Positions 1-5,385 of a DNA stretch of 9,178 bases are shown piece after piece. Origin of the DNA: Neisseriales bacterium (GTDB taxonomy: Bacteria; Pseudomonadota; Gammaproteobacteria; Burkholderiales; UBA11063); contig SSGY01000225.1 in NCBI GenBank assembly GCA_008017145.1, forward strand, positions 1-9,178. Reading direction: 5' to 3'. The position numbers and the translations under genes were made by a program. Every line of letters starts with the position of its first letter. Positions within the stretch are counted from its first letter, which is position 1. The notes under the pieces are model-generated. The model searched no databases, was not told where the DNA came from, and saw nothing but the letters and a program-made list of their open reading frames with translations.

Positions 1-1
1 C

Positions 2-115
2 CCAATTGAACATATATGGGCTAACTTGAAACGTTGCATTAGGGCAAATGATAATCGACAGAATAATTTAAGTTTAGCTATTAAACAATCTATCGCTCAG
101 CTATTTATAGGATAA
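2..115 (+). CDS. IS630-family (DDE_3) transposase, C-terminal end only
   Basis: This short reading frame is open from the window edge and ends with TAA at 113-115. It begins PIEHIWANLKRCIRAND, which matches the end of the DDE_3 catalytic domain of IS630/Tc1-type transposases, where NPIE.xW.xLKR is the hallmark. The glutamate at the third visible residue would be the last catalytic acid of the DDE triad. About 37 residues are visible; the rest lies to the left of the window. Its last 19 bases overlap the end of the primase frame on the other strand, so the two genes converge. The insertion element's terminus should lie just right of 115, but I could not define its inverted repeat. The family call is by motif recognition only; whether the full transposase is intact cannot be judged. 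Confidence 0.72.
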   Translation, partial: PIEHIWANLKRCIRANDNRQNNLSLAIKQSIAQLFIG

Positions 116-2055
116 CTATAATCACCAGATACAATTTCTTTTTCTTGTAAAAATCCATAGACTGAATCAATTCCTGTTTTGATATTATTAAGCAACTCTT
201 TGCTATTGCGACTAATTCTAATCTCATACTGATAATTAAAAGCACAACGAATTAAGAAATTATAAAAAAGTTCAATGTTTTCTTCTTTGTATAAATTATC
301 TGTATAATCTTGATTAGGTTTAAATGTTTGCTTAAACTCTAAAACAGCCAATCTTCTTATTAACGCATTTGAGTTTAGCGTGCTGGCAATTGGTAATTCA
401 TTCGATGCAACAATAAACCTTGCATAGTTTTCCATTACGCTCACATCTTTGTAAAGTTCTTTATATTGCAAAGGCTCGCGGCTAATCATAGTTTTAAATG
501 ATTCAGGCTGCTTAATTACTCCACTAAATTCAGAGCTAACCGCCAATAACTTATCTTTAATTAATGACCTTGAATTTTCATTATTTAATGCACTATCCAA
601 TGAAGTTGAAACAGTTAAGCCAGGCAATGACCTTTTGATTAATTCAAGTAGCACACTTTTACCATTAGACCCACTACCACACAACATTACTAAGTATTCT
701 TGCTTATTATTAGTCAATAAATAGCCAATACAATCTTGCAACATTGTTAAATCTTCACTATCTGGCAATGTTGATTTTAAAAACTCTTGGATACTACTAT
801 TATTAAATCTTTCTTGATATTCAGCATCATTAAAATATCTATAATTTACATACTTAGTTGTTTGGCAATATCTATTGATAAAGGTTCTTTGCGTTAAATC
901 AATTGCACCATTTTTGCAATTAATGGCAGTATCAAAAGTTGTTTTGTATTTTCTGCTTCTTCTTACTATTTTATAAATTCTTTCAGCTTCTTTGGCTATG
1001 TCAAGATTAAACATTCTTGATTTATCAATACAATCACTTAAAAACTCTTCAATTGCATTTAATGATATTTCTGCATAGGTTGAATTAGTGGGATTAATAA
1101 CATAAATACTATTGTTTGCTACCTTTAATTTAAAATGCTCCATATTTGCCAAAAATGTTTCAGTTGTGAAGTTCTTAAACAGTTCTATTTTATTTTTTGC
1201 TTGGCTAATTTGTGCAATTTCAGTTGCCTGTTGCTCTGTTAAGTAAATACCAGTATAATTTAACAAATTATCAACTGAAGTTTTAATCTGAGCCAGTTGA
1301 GTATTGGCAACAAACATATCACTAAAATCATTTTCATCTTCTGTCTTGCTGATTATTTGCATTAATAAGGTATTTCCCAATTCCAATGTCTTAATGTTAT
1401 TAAAAGCATTAATACCAGCTTCATCATTGTCAGTAAGAATAATAATTACTTTTATTCTGGTTAATTTATCCCAAAGACTTTTTATTACAGTTGATAGATT
1501 TGATGCAGTCAACGCGCTAACATATAATATATCTTGTCTTGCTTCACCATAAAACTCACTAAAAGCCAAAACTGTTGCCACACCCTCAGAAACCACCAAG
1601 ATTTCAGATTCTGGATTTCCACAGAAGAAAAAATTACCGGCAATATCGCCTTTATTTCTCTTTTGATATTTATTCTCATTAAAATCAAAGTAAATATTCT
1701 GGCTTGATACCTGATTAAAATTAGTATCATAGATTGGTATTATCCAATTATTACGATCAAGTTGAATATTTGTGTAATTCTCTATCTTAATCTTTTTCTG
1801 CCGAAAATATTTATTCTGTGGTTTTGTATCATACGCAACTAATGCTTTTGTTGAATTAAACGAGTGTATGAATGTATAGCCAGTTTTAAAATTCTTTAAA
1901 GTTAATTTTTCTGTATCAGAAAAATAATTCAAGCATACTTTATCAGCACTAAATTTCACTTTATTTTGTGCAAATAATTCGGTTTTTAACACTTCTGCAA
2001 CTTCATCAAATTGTTGTTGAGTAGTAATAGTCATAAGGTATTCTGTTTTTAGCAT
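97..2055 (-). CDS. P4/D5-type phage primase-helicase (Toprim + SF3 helicase)
   Basis: A 652-residue replication protein of the kind used by phages, P4-like satellites and plasmids to prime and unwind their own origin. A Toprim domain lies at about residues 150-245, with the glutamate motif VVSEGVA (E157) and the acidic motif ILTDNDEAG (D209, D211). A D5_N-like region follows (NGAIDL near 382). The SF3 helicase has Walker A GSGSNGKS at 460-467, Walker B LLAVSSEF at 503-510, motif C IVASNELP (N552) and arginines at 567-568. There is no N-terminal zinc finger. The start is supported by AAGGAG eight bases upstream. The C-terminus stops soon after the FLQEKEIV segment, where relatives usually continue. 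The last codons run into the IS630 tail, so the natural end has probably been replaced. The upstream gap holds candidate iterons. The domain call is firm; whether the protein is still active is not. Confidence 0.9.
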   Translation of the reverse strand: MLKTEYLMTITTQQQFDEVAEVLKTELFAQNKVKFSADKVCLNYFSDTEKLTLKNFKTGYTFIHSFNSTKALVAYDTKPQNKYFRQKKIKIENYTNIQLDRNNWIIPIYDTNFNQVSSQNIYFDFNENKYQKRNKGDIAGNFFFCGNPESEILVVSEGVATVLAFSEFYGEARQDILYVSALTASNLSTVIKSLWDKLTRIKVIIILTDNDEAGINAFNNIKTLELGNTLLMQIISKTEDENDFSDMFVANTQLAQIKTSVDNLLNYTGIYLTEQQATEIAQISQAKNKIELFKNFTTETFLANMEHFKLKVANNSIYVINPTNSTYAEISLNAIEEFLSDCIDKSRMFNLDIAKEAERIYKIVRRSRKYKTTFDTAINCKNGAIDLTQRTFINRYCQTTKYVNYRYFNDAEYQERFNNSSIQEFLKSTLPDSEDLTMLQDCIGYLLTNNKQEYLVMLCGSGSNGKSVLLELIKRSLPGLTVSTSLDSALNNENSRSLIKDKLLAVSSEFSGVIKQPESFKTMISREPLQYKELYKDVSVMENYARFIVASNELPIASTLNSNALIRRLAVLEFKQTFKPNQDYTDNLYKEENIELFYNFLIRCAFNYQYEIRISRNSKELLNNIKTGIDSVYGFLQEKEIVSGDYSYPINS

Positions 2056-2063
2056 TATTTATT

Positions 2064-2069
2064 CTCCTT
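2064..2069 (-). promoter_or_regulatory. Ribosome binding site of the primase gene
   Basis: AAGGAG read on the minus strand, eight bases before the ATG at 2055. It selects this ATG over the internal ATG at codon 8. Confidence 0.75.
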
Positions 2070-2107
2070 AAAGAAGAACAAAACATTTAAGTTTTCTTGG
2101 TTTGACT

Positions 2108-2130
2108 GATTAATAAAAAAGCCATTAATC
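2108..2130. repeat. Inverted repeat GATTAAT-9-ATTAATC upstream of the primase
   Basis: Perfect 7-bp arms at 2108-2114 and 2124-2130, separated by nine bases, about 55-75 bp upstream of the primase start codon. It could be an operator or part of the primase leader. No clear promoter hexamers could be fixed around it, so the role is open. Confidence 0.4.
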
Positions 2131-2193
2131 TGTGATAAATTTAAAACTATAATTTTGTTCCCTAAAATATTTATTAGTTTATATTCGTTGTTC

Positions 2194-2227
2194 TCAATTT
2201 AGTGTATAGCGGATATCACTAAATTGA
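2194..2227. repeat. Long imperfect palindrome in the putative origin region
   Basis: TCAATTTAGTG at 2194-2204 is perfectly complementary to 2217-2227. After a single bulged T (2205), ATA (2206-2208) pairs with TAT (2214-2216), leaving a five-base loop GCGGA. The stem is therefore 14 pairs with one bulge. It sits at the primase-proximal end of the iteron cluster, contains one iteron copy (GTGTATA at 2202), and has no following T-run, which argues against a simple terminator. An origin hairpin, a replication-protein site or an operator are all possible. Confidence 0.55.
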
Positions 2228-2423
2228 TTGATTACCAATTAAAATGTATGTAGTGTATGGTTATGTCATAAAGTTTTATAGAGTTAATCTATTTAAGGAA
2301 ATATACTCTTTATGAAATTTATCTATACATTATTTATGAAAGATACATAAATAGTAGTTATCAATAATTATTCAACCAAGTATATTTCACTTATTTATAC
2401 ATAATATATACATTGCTATACAC
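2202..2423. other. Candidate replication origin: cluster of RTGTATR/TATACAY iterons
   Basis: This gene-free stretch (the whole gap is 2056-2496) holds repeated heptamers of one family. GTGTATA is at 2202, ATGTATG at 2244 and GTGTATG at 2253 in one orientation. In the other, TATACAT is at 2324, ATACAT at 2343, TATACAT at 2396 and 2407, and TATACAC at 2417. The last three are 11 and 10 bp apart, one helical turn. A 9-bp word, GTGTATAGC at 2202-2210, recurs inverted at 2415-2423. TCATAAAG at 2266-2273 is inverted at 2308-2315. P4-type initiators bind iterons near their own gene, so an origin is a reasonable inference. The high AT content makes short repeats commoner by chance, and I see no DnaA box. 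No convincing gene is visible in the gap. Confidence 0.45.
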
Positions 2424-2496
2424 AACTTTAATTAGTTAAATTTACGCAATGAGATTTTTTCTTCTATGAAATAATCTGAATTTGATACTTTAATAA

Positions 2497-3291
2497 TTAA
2501 GCTACCATCATATCTGCTTGTTCTAAAATATCAATATTGATAGCAAATATCATAGTCATTATGTTAATTGAATATGTTTTTTCATAATTACTTCTGCAAT
2601 GATGACGAGAGTTTAAATATACTTCTCCAACACTCAAATCTGATGAAGATGTAAGTTCAATTAGATCTTTTTTAACAATTGTTTCACAGTAGAATTGAAT
2701 TGTTCTATATAATGTTTTTAATGATATTTTTTGATCATTATACATTCTTGCATCTAAATTTAACTCTTGTTGTTTAGCAACTGTTTTATTCCAAATAAAC
2801 AAATTCAGATTATTCAAATTCTTATGCCCTTTTAATTCATTTTCTTGATGTTTAGTTGTTAAATACCAATGAACTAATTTATATAAACCAGCAGGATTAA
2901 TAGCTATTTGTAATTTAACGCTTAATTTTGCACAAATTTCAGTAATATCAATAAAACTAATTTCTTGTGATAAATTAGCAAATTTTTGCGGTTTAACAAT
3001 TGTTTTTTCATCATTCATATTTCTTAATTGCAACTCGTGATAAATCGTGTGTTGAATAGTTCTATAAAACATTTTTAAATGAATTCTGCCTTCTAATAAC
3101 ATTTTCTGTTGAGCTTTGTTATCTTGAAGCATTTTTTTAAATGTAGTATTACATTTTTTCCATTGAGTAAGTCTAAAATCAAGATAATCAGAATAAATCT
3201 TAATATCTGACAGATTAACACCAGTTGATTGATGTTGTTGATTAGCTACATTTGATGATTTAGTAGAATTAAGACGATTTTGTTTTTTCAT
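2497..3291 (-). CDS. Element-encoded hypothetical protein with internal duplication
   Basis: A 264-residue protein that I do not recognise. It is rich in Lys, Asn, Gln and Ile, has no signal peptide or membrane segment, and looks cytoplasmic. The clearest feature is an internal repeat: LKMFYRTIQ at 72-80 and LKTLYRTIQ at 191-199. Each is preceded by a Trp-containing segment (W44 and W167) and followed by an acidic/basic helix-like stretch, suggesting two copies of a roughly 50-residue helical unit joined by a linker. The N-terminal 25 residues are polar and low-complexity. Expression looks real: AAGGA lies ten bases before the ATG and a TTGACA promoter lies upstream. It shares the strand of the primase, 441 bp further on, so it may be a replication accessory or regulatory protein of the element. 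That role is only a guess from position. Confidence 0.7.
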   Translation of the reverse strand: MKKQNRLNSTKSSNVANQQHQSTGVNLSDIKIYSDYLDFRLTQWKKCNTTFKKMLQDNKAQQKMLLEGRIHLKMFYRTIQHTIYHELQLRNMNDEKTIVKPQKFANLSQEISFIDITEICAKLSVKLQIAINPAGLYKLVHWYLTTKHQENELKGHKNLNNLNLFIWNKTVAKQQELNLDARMYNDQKISLKTLYRTIQFYCETIVKKDLIELTSSSDLSVGEVYLNSRHHCRSNYEKTYSINIMTMIFAINIDILEQADMMVA

Positions 3292-3367
3292 AACGTAAAT
3301 TTCCTTTTTTAAAAGTTATGTTGATTTTTTTATTAATCCAAGATGTTTTTTATCTTTTCATACCGAT

Positions 3368-3397
3368 ATCATAACTTGGAATTTTACAATATGTCAA
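3368..3397 (-). promoter_or_regulatory. Sigma70 promoter of the hypothetical gene
   Basis: On the minus strand a perfect TTGACA -35 box (3392-3397) is followed after 18 bp by TATGAT (3368-3373), five of six matches to the -10 consensus. Transcription would start near 3361, giving a leader of about 70 nt before the ATG at 3291. It is the best-looking promoter in the element part of the window. Confidence 0.65.
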
Positions 3398-3444
3398 TAT
3401 ATTAAATTATTACAATCACTTAGATAATTTTGCTAGGTAAACCC

Positions 3445-3470
3445 AGACACTTCTCGACACTTCCAGACAC
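3445..3470. repeat. GACAC array, copy 1 (three units, 10-bp period)
   Basis: GACAC occurs at 3446, 3456 and 3466, exactly ten bases apart, with CTT between units. The 26-bp block matches the copy at 4325-4350 at 25 of 26 positions. Helically phased short repeats of this kind are typical of arm-type sites bound by tyrosine recombinases or excisionases. This copy lies about 50 bp upstream of the leftward promoter, so a regulatory role is also possible. Confidence 0.6.
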
Positions 3471-3752
3471 CATAAAAAAAAGTTAAAAAAAATTTAAAAT
3501 TTTTTGTAATTTATGAGTTTTTAAATAAATTTTTAAAAAATCATCCAAAAAATAGAATGAAGAATAAATTTAAAAGTGGCAATTTTGAGTGATTTTTTGT
3601 TGTAAATTATGATAAAATTATTTGTGTAGATTGAAATGTCTAATTGAATGTCTGATAAAAAAGAAGGATGGTTGTTAATGTAGCGATGCATCAAGAGTCT
3701 AAAGGAGAGACTGGGTGTGTTGATTAGGTGTTATTTTTAATTTTACTTAATT

Positions 3753-3782
3753 ATTGAATACTAATTTATTTTAATATTCAAT
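3753..3782. repeat. Inverted repeat ATTGAATA-14-TATTCAAT
   Basis: Perfect 8-bp arms at 3753-3760 and 3775-3782 with a 14-bp AT-only spacer. The arm centres are about two helical turns apart, as expected for an operator bound by a dimer or tetramer. It lies some 115-145 bp upstream of the excisionase-like gene. Confidence 0.4.
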
Positions 3783-3833
3783 GTCATTTTAACTTTTAAA
3801 ACAGTTTTTATTGCCAGGTGGTGATAAATAACT

Positions 3834-3849
3834 TAACCAATGTTGGTTA
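3834..3849. promoter_or_regulatory. 16-bp palindrome, candidate repressor operator
   Basis: TAACCAA at 3834-3840 and TTGGTTA at 3843-3849 are perfect inverted arms around a TG centre. It lies 48 bp before the excisionase-like start codon, where a promoter would be expected. The size and symmetry fit a dimeric helix-turn-helix repressor site. The two-base loop makes an RNA hairpin role less likely. Confidence 0.45.
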
Positions 3850-3857
3850 GCTTTTCC

Positions 3858-3894
3858 TTAGGTGTAAAAATATCCCGATTTTAAGGACACCTAA
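3858..3894 (+). promoter_or_regulatory. Leader hairpin touching the Shine-Dalgarno of the excisionase-like gene
   Basis: TTAGGTGT (3858-3865) is perfectly complementary to ACACCTAA (3887-3894), and inside it AAAAT (3867-3871) can pair with ATTTT (3878-3882). The AAGGA ribosome binding site (3883-3887) falls in the bulge between the two helices, ten bases before the ATG. The fold could limit translation of the excisionase, or the arms could be DNA operator half-sites. A third TTAGGTGT lies at 3724-3731. Confidence 0.45.
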
Positions 3895-3897
3895 ATT

Positions 3898-4101
3898 ATG
3901 ACAAATTCAAACTTCATGTCACCTGTTAAATGGATCAAAATTAGTTTATTTGCTGAGTGTACAAACTACACGATTGATGCGATAAAAGCAAAAAGAAGCA
4001 AAGGTATATGGAAAGAGGGTGTTATTACTAAAAGAGCACCTGATGGCTGTGTATTAATTAATATTGAGGCATATAATAAATGGGTTGAAAGTGGTTGTTA
4101 A
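3898..4101 (+). CDS. Excisionase-like small DNA-binding protein
   Basis: A 67-residue basic protein. The pattern KWIKISLFAECTNYTIDAIKAK followed by GIWKEGVITKRAPDG and VLINIEAYNKWVE fits small phage and island excisionases with a winged-helix fold. There an N-terminal helix-turn-helix chooses the site and the W..E/G...K/R.APDG.. segment forms the wing. Such proteins bend attachment-site DNA and direct the integrase toward excision, and some also repress transcription. Full length for the family. The start is supported by AAGGA ten bases upstream; the Met at position 7 has no comparable site. The gene points toward ssrA, is followed at once by a terminator, and lies between the two GACAC arrays, which are natural candidates for its binding sites. 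No integrase accompanies it. The family call is by motif recognition. Confidence 0.75.
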   Translation: MTNSNFMSPVKWIKISLFAECTNYTIDAIKAKRSKGIWKEGVITKRAPDGCVLINIEAYNKWVESGC

Positions 4102-4129
4102 AGGTACGTAGCATTTGCTACTACCTTTT
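4100..4129 (+). terminator. Rho-independent terminator after the excisionase-like gene
   Basis: AAAGGTA-C-GTAGCA pairs with TGCTAC-TACCTTT with one bulged C (4107) and a tight loop. The 3' arm ends in TTTT. The hairpin starts at the stop codon, making the excisionase-like gene a single-gene transcript. Confidence 0.7.
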
Positions 4130-4433
4130 CACCATTGTAAAACTCAATTTCTATAATTCAAAACTTTAAACCACTAAATACACTTTAATTAGTAATCTAA
4201 TCATTATATCTAATAATCCATATAATTTACATTCATTATTCATTTCTCAGATTAGAGAATAATATTATTTAATTTAGGCAGAATAAAACACCAGAACTCT
4301 CGTGCATTTTTCGTGCACTAATCGAGACACTTTTCGACACTTCCAGACACTTTGGCGATATCTCGGAGAACTAAATATGCTTAAATTACGGTTGATTTTC
4401 AGTGGGTTATGGGTGGTTTTTAGATTAGTAAGT
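4102..4433. other. Gene-free end of the element next to ssrA
   Basis: After the terminator, 4130-4290 is AT-rich with nothing recognisable. From 4300 on there are phased repeats: TCGTGCA at 4300 and 4311, then three GACAC units at 4326, 4336 and 4346. The last 83 bp before the tmRNA acceptor end hold no gene and no obvious ssrA terminator. An attachment site with recombinase arm sites is the most economical reading, because the 3' end of ssrA is a very common integration target. Confidence 0.5.
4325..4350. repeat. GACAC array, copy 2, 84 bp from the ssrA end
   Basis: Three GACAC units at 4326, 4336 and 4346, one base different from the copy at 3445-3470. The distance from the tmRNA 3' end, where the recombination core would lie, is right for arm-type integrase sites. 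Confidence 0.6.
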
Positions 4434-4815
4434 TGGTGGAGATGGGGGGAATTGAACCCCCGTCCGAAAGTCCTATATAACGAGTCCTACATACTTAGTT
4501 AAGTCTTTTGAGTTTCGCTCACAAAACGCCGGCCTAACAGGCTTAATCTGAGCTAATCGCTATTAGTTTCGATCGGGACAAGCGGTCAGTCCTTCTCAAA
4601 GTCTATTTCCTTTGACGCTAAAACTTATACCAATAGACAAGTTAAGTTTAGCGCTAGCAGAACTAAGCTGCTAAAGCAAAAGTTTCGTCGTTAGACGCAA
4701 CTTCTACGTTGTTAAATGTGTTTGCATTTAAGTTTTTTACAGTGTTTAACGTGTTCTGCGATCACGGTATGCGCTCTAATTACTTCGCTACCCCCGTCGA
4801 AGCCATGTCATCCCC
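4434..4815 (-). ncRNA. ssrA: tmRNA (SsrA)
   Basis: The transfer-messenger RNA that rescues stalled ribosomes and tags their products for proteolysis. On the minus strand the 5' end GGGGATG (4815-4809) pairs fully, with one G-U, with CATCTCC before the terminal ACCA (3' end 4434). The T-arm has a GGGGG/CCCCC stem and a TTCAATT loop. The mRNA-like frame ends in ...NDETFALAA and a TAG at 4663-4665. GCA at 4725-4723 is nucleotide 91, the place of the resume codon in E. coli, and follows a plausible pseudoknot (CGTG/CACG with CAG/CTG). From there the frame encodes ANTFNNVEVASNDETFALAA, 20 residues, about twice the usual length. A conventional 11-residue tag would need a resume GCG at 4698. Length 382 nt, one-piece form. 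The 3' end serves as the integration site of the neighbouring element. Confidence 0.96.
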
Positions 4816-4823
4816 ATAGATTG

Positions 4824-4829
4824 AATATA
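4824..4829 (-). promoter_or_regulatory. Probable -10 box of ssrA
   Basis: TATATT on the minus strand, eight bases before the tmRNA 5' end at 4815. The matching -35 is weak. Another TATAAT lies further upstream near 4955-4960. Confidence 0.45.
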
Positions 4830-4867
4830 TACTCGAAGTATTTGACTCTTGAACGCAAAGGATTGAT

Positions 4868-4914
4868 AAAAAAGACGACACAGTGTAGACAGAGCTACAT
4901 AAGGAGTCTTTTTT
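4868..4914 (-). terminator. Candidate terminator of the dnaB-nth-PPC operon
   Basis: AAAAAAGAC (4868-4876) and GTCTTTTTT (4906-4914) are perfect 9-bp arms. Inside, after a 7/6-nt internal loop, TGTAG and CTACA form a second helix around a 6-nt loop. On the minus strand the structure ends in TTTTTT, 70-110 bp after the PPC gene and 50 bp before ssrA. The pairing of A and T runs means it could work in both directions. The internal loop makes it weaker than a classic terminator. Confidence 0.45.
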
Positions 4915-4980
4915 GAAATCTGACAAAGTCCAAGATTCAAAGGCGAAGAGTATAGAACGTTATTATACTATATTTTATGC

Positions 4981-5385
4981 CTAATTCGCACAAATTAATA
5001 ATTCCTTGTACCCCGTTGCGGCATCAAACACGCGCTGGAATTGATAATCTATGAGCTCCATGATAACTATCTCTGCGGTAGTATGAACTATATTACCCTC
5101 CATCAGGTGCCCACCCCAAACTGCACCACTGTCATCTGCGGCACTTAGATACAAATGCACACCATCTGGAGATAACGTCCCAACCAAGGAAACAATTTCA
5201 AATAAGGCACTACATTGCAGAAACTTAGTTGCGCTTGCCAAACGTAAATGTAATTTGGATAAACTACCGACACAACTGACTATCGTAGCTGCTGCAATTT
5301 GTCGTTGCTTACAATATTCCACAAGCGATGCTTTCAGGTCATCACCTGGAAAAAGTCTAAGCGCATGAACAACTGTTTTACTCAC
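4981..5385 (-). CDS. PPC/DUF296-domain putative DNA-binding protein
   Basis: A 134-residue single-domain protein of the plants-and-prokaryotes-conserved (PPC, DUF296) family. Family signatures are LFPGDDLKASL near 11-21, the central CVGSLSKLHLRLA, FEIVSLVGTLSPDGVHLYLSAADDSG at 62-87, GGHLMEGNIVHTTAEIVIMEL at 91-111, and TGYKELL at the end. The family forms trimers; in plants it is the second half of AHL DNA-binding proteins, while the bacterial role is poorly known. I chose the GTG at 5385 because the conserved domain begins right there. The longer ATG frame would add 29 residues that are only nth sequence in another frame. The start overlaps the nth stop by eight bases (GTGAGTAA) with no strong Shine-Dalgarno, so translation is probably coupled. 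Third gene of the dnaB-nth operon. Confidence 0.85.
   Translation of the reverse strand: MSKTVVHALRLFPGDDLKASLVEYCKQRQIAAATIVSCVGSLSKLHLRLASATKFLQCSALFEIVSLVGTLSPDGVHLYLSAADDSGAVWGGHLMEGNIVHTTAEIVIMELIDYQFQRVFDAATGYKELLICAN

Larger units (their letters stand above)
3292..3897. other. Divergent control region of the integrated element (no gene)
   Basis: A 606-bp gap between the leftward hypothetical gene and the rightward excisionase-like gene. It contains the leftward TTGACA promoter, one GACAC array (3445-3470), a block of A- and T-tracts (about 3473-3540) likely to be intrinsically bent, and a possible rightward extended -10 (TGATAAAAT, 3610-3618). It also has a hairpin around a purine-rich AAAGGAG (3696-3712), two long-spaced inverted repeats, a compact palindrome (3834-3849) and three copies of TTAGGTGT. 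The layout resembles a phage or satellite lysogeny-control region, but no repressor gene is visible beside it. Confidence 0.5.
116..4433. mobile_element. Element integrated at ssrA (prophage remnant or satellite), left end outside window
   Basis: Everything between the IS630 tail and the 3' end of the tmRNA gene has mobile-element character. It holds a P4/D5 primase-helicase, an iteron-rich gap, an unknown protein, an excisionase-like protein and phased repeats, in DNA visibly richer in A+T than the flanking dnaB-nth region. The right boundary is set at the tmRNA CCA end (4434), whose sequence would be the attachment core. The left boundary is not in view and may be disturbed by the insertion sequence. 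No capsid, tail, lysis or integrase gene is seen in this part. That fits a satellite, an integrative plasmid or a decayed prophage equally well. Confidence 0.6.

Noticed and set aside
1304..1730. Two further open frames inside the primase gene (1304-1552 plus, 1509-1730 minus)
   Set aside because: They overlap the Toprim-coding part of a well-supported gene and encode nothing recognisable.
2244..2315. Possible 23-residue peptide in the iteron region
   Set aside because: No ribosome binding site, AT-driven composition, and it overlaps the heptamer repeats.
3473..3540. A/T tracts as a terminator
   Set aside because: Long A and T runs are present but no GC-containing stem precedes them. Bent or easily melted DNA is a better explanation.
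3668..3727. Possible 19-residue peptide MVVNVAMHQESKGETGCVD
   Set aside because: The purine stretch is too close to the ATG and the frame is too short to separate from chance. There is no family to compare it with.
3445..4350. CRISPR-like array from the repeated 26-bp blocks
   Set aside because: Only two blocks almost 900 bp apart with a gene between them, and the internal units are 10 bp apart with no spacers. This is not a CRISPR.
4302..4502. 66-residue plus-strand frame reading through the repeats into ssrA
   Set aside because: It is antisense to the tmRNA acceptor and T-arm, has no family resemblance, and crosses the attachment region. It is a shadow frame.
4716..4916. 66-residue plus-strand frame over the 5' part of ssrA
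   Set aside because: It lies antisense to the tmRNA tag and pseudoknot region and runs into the terminator hairpin. No ribosome binding site or recognisable protein.
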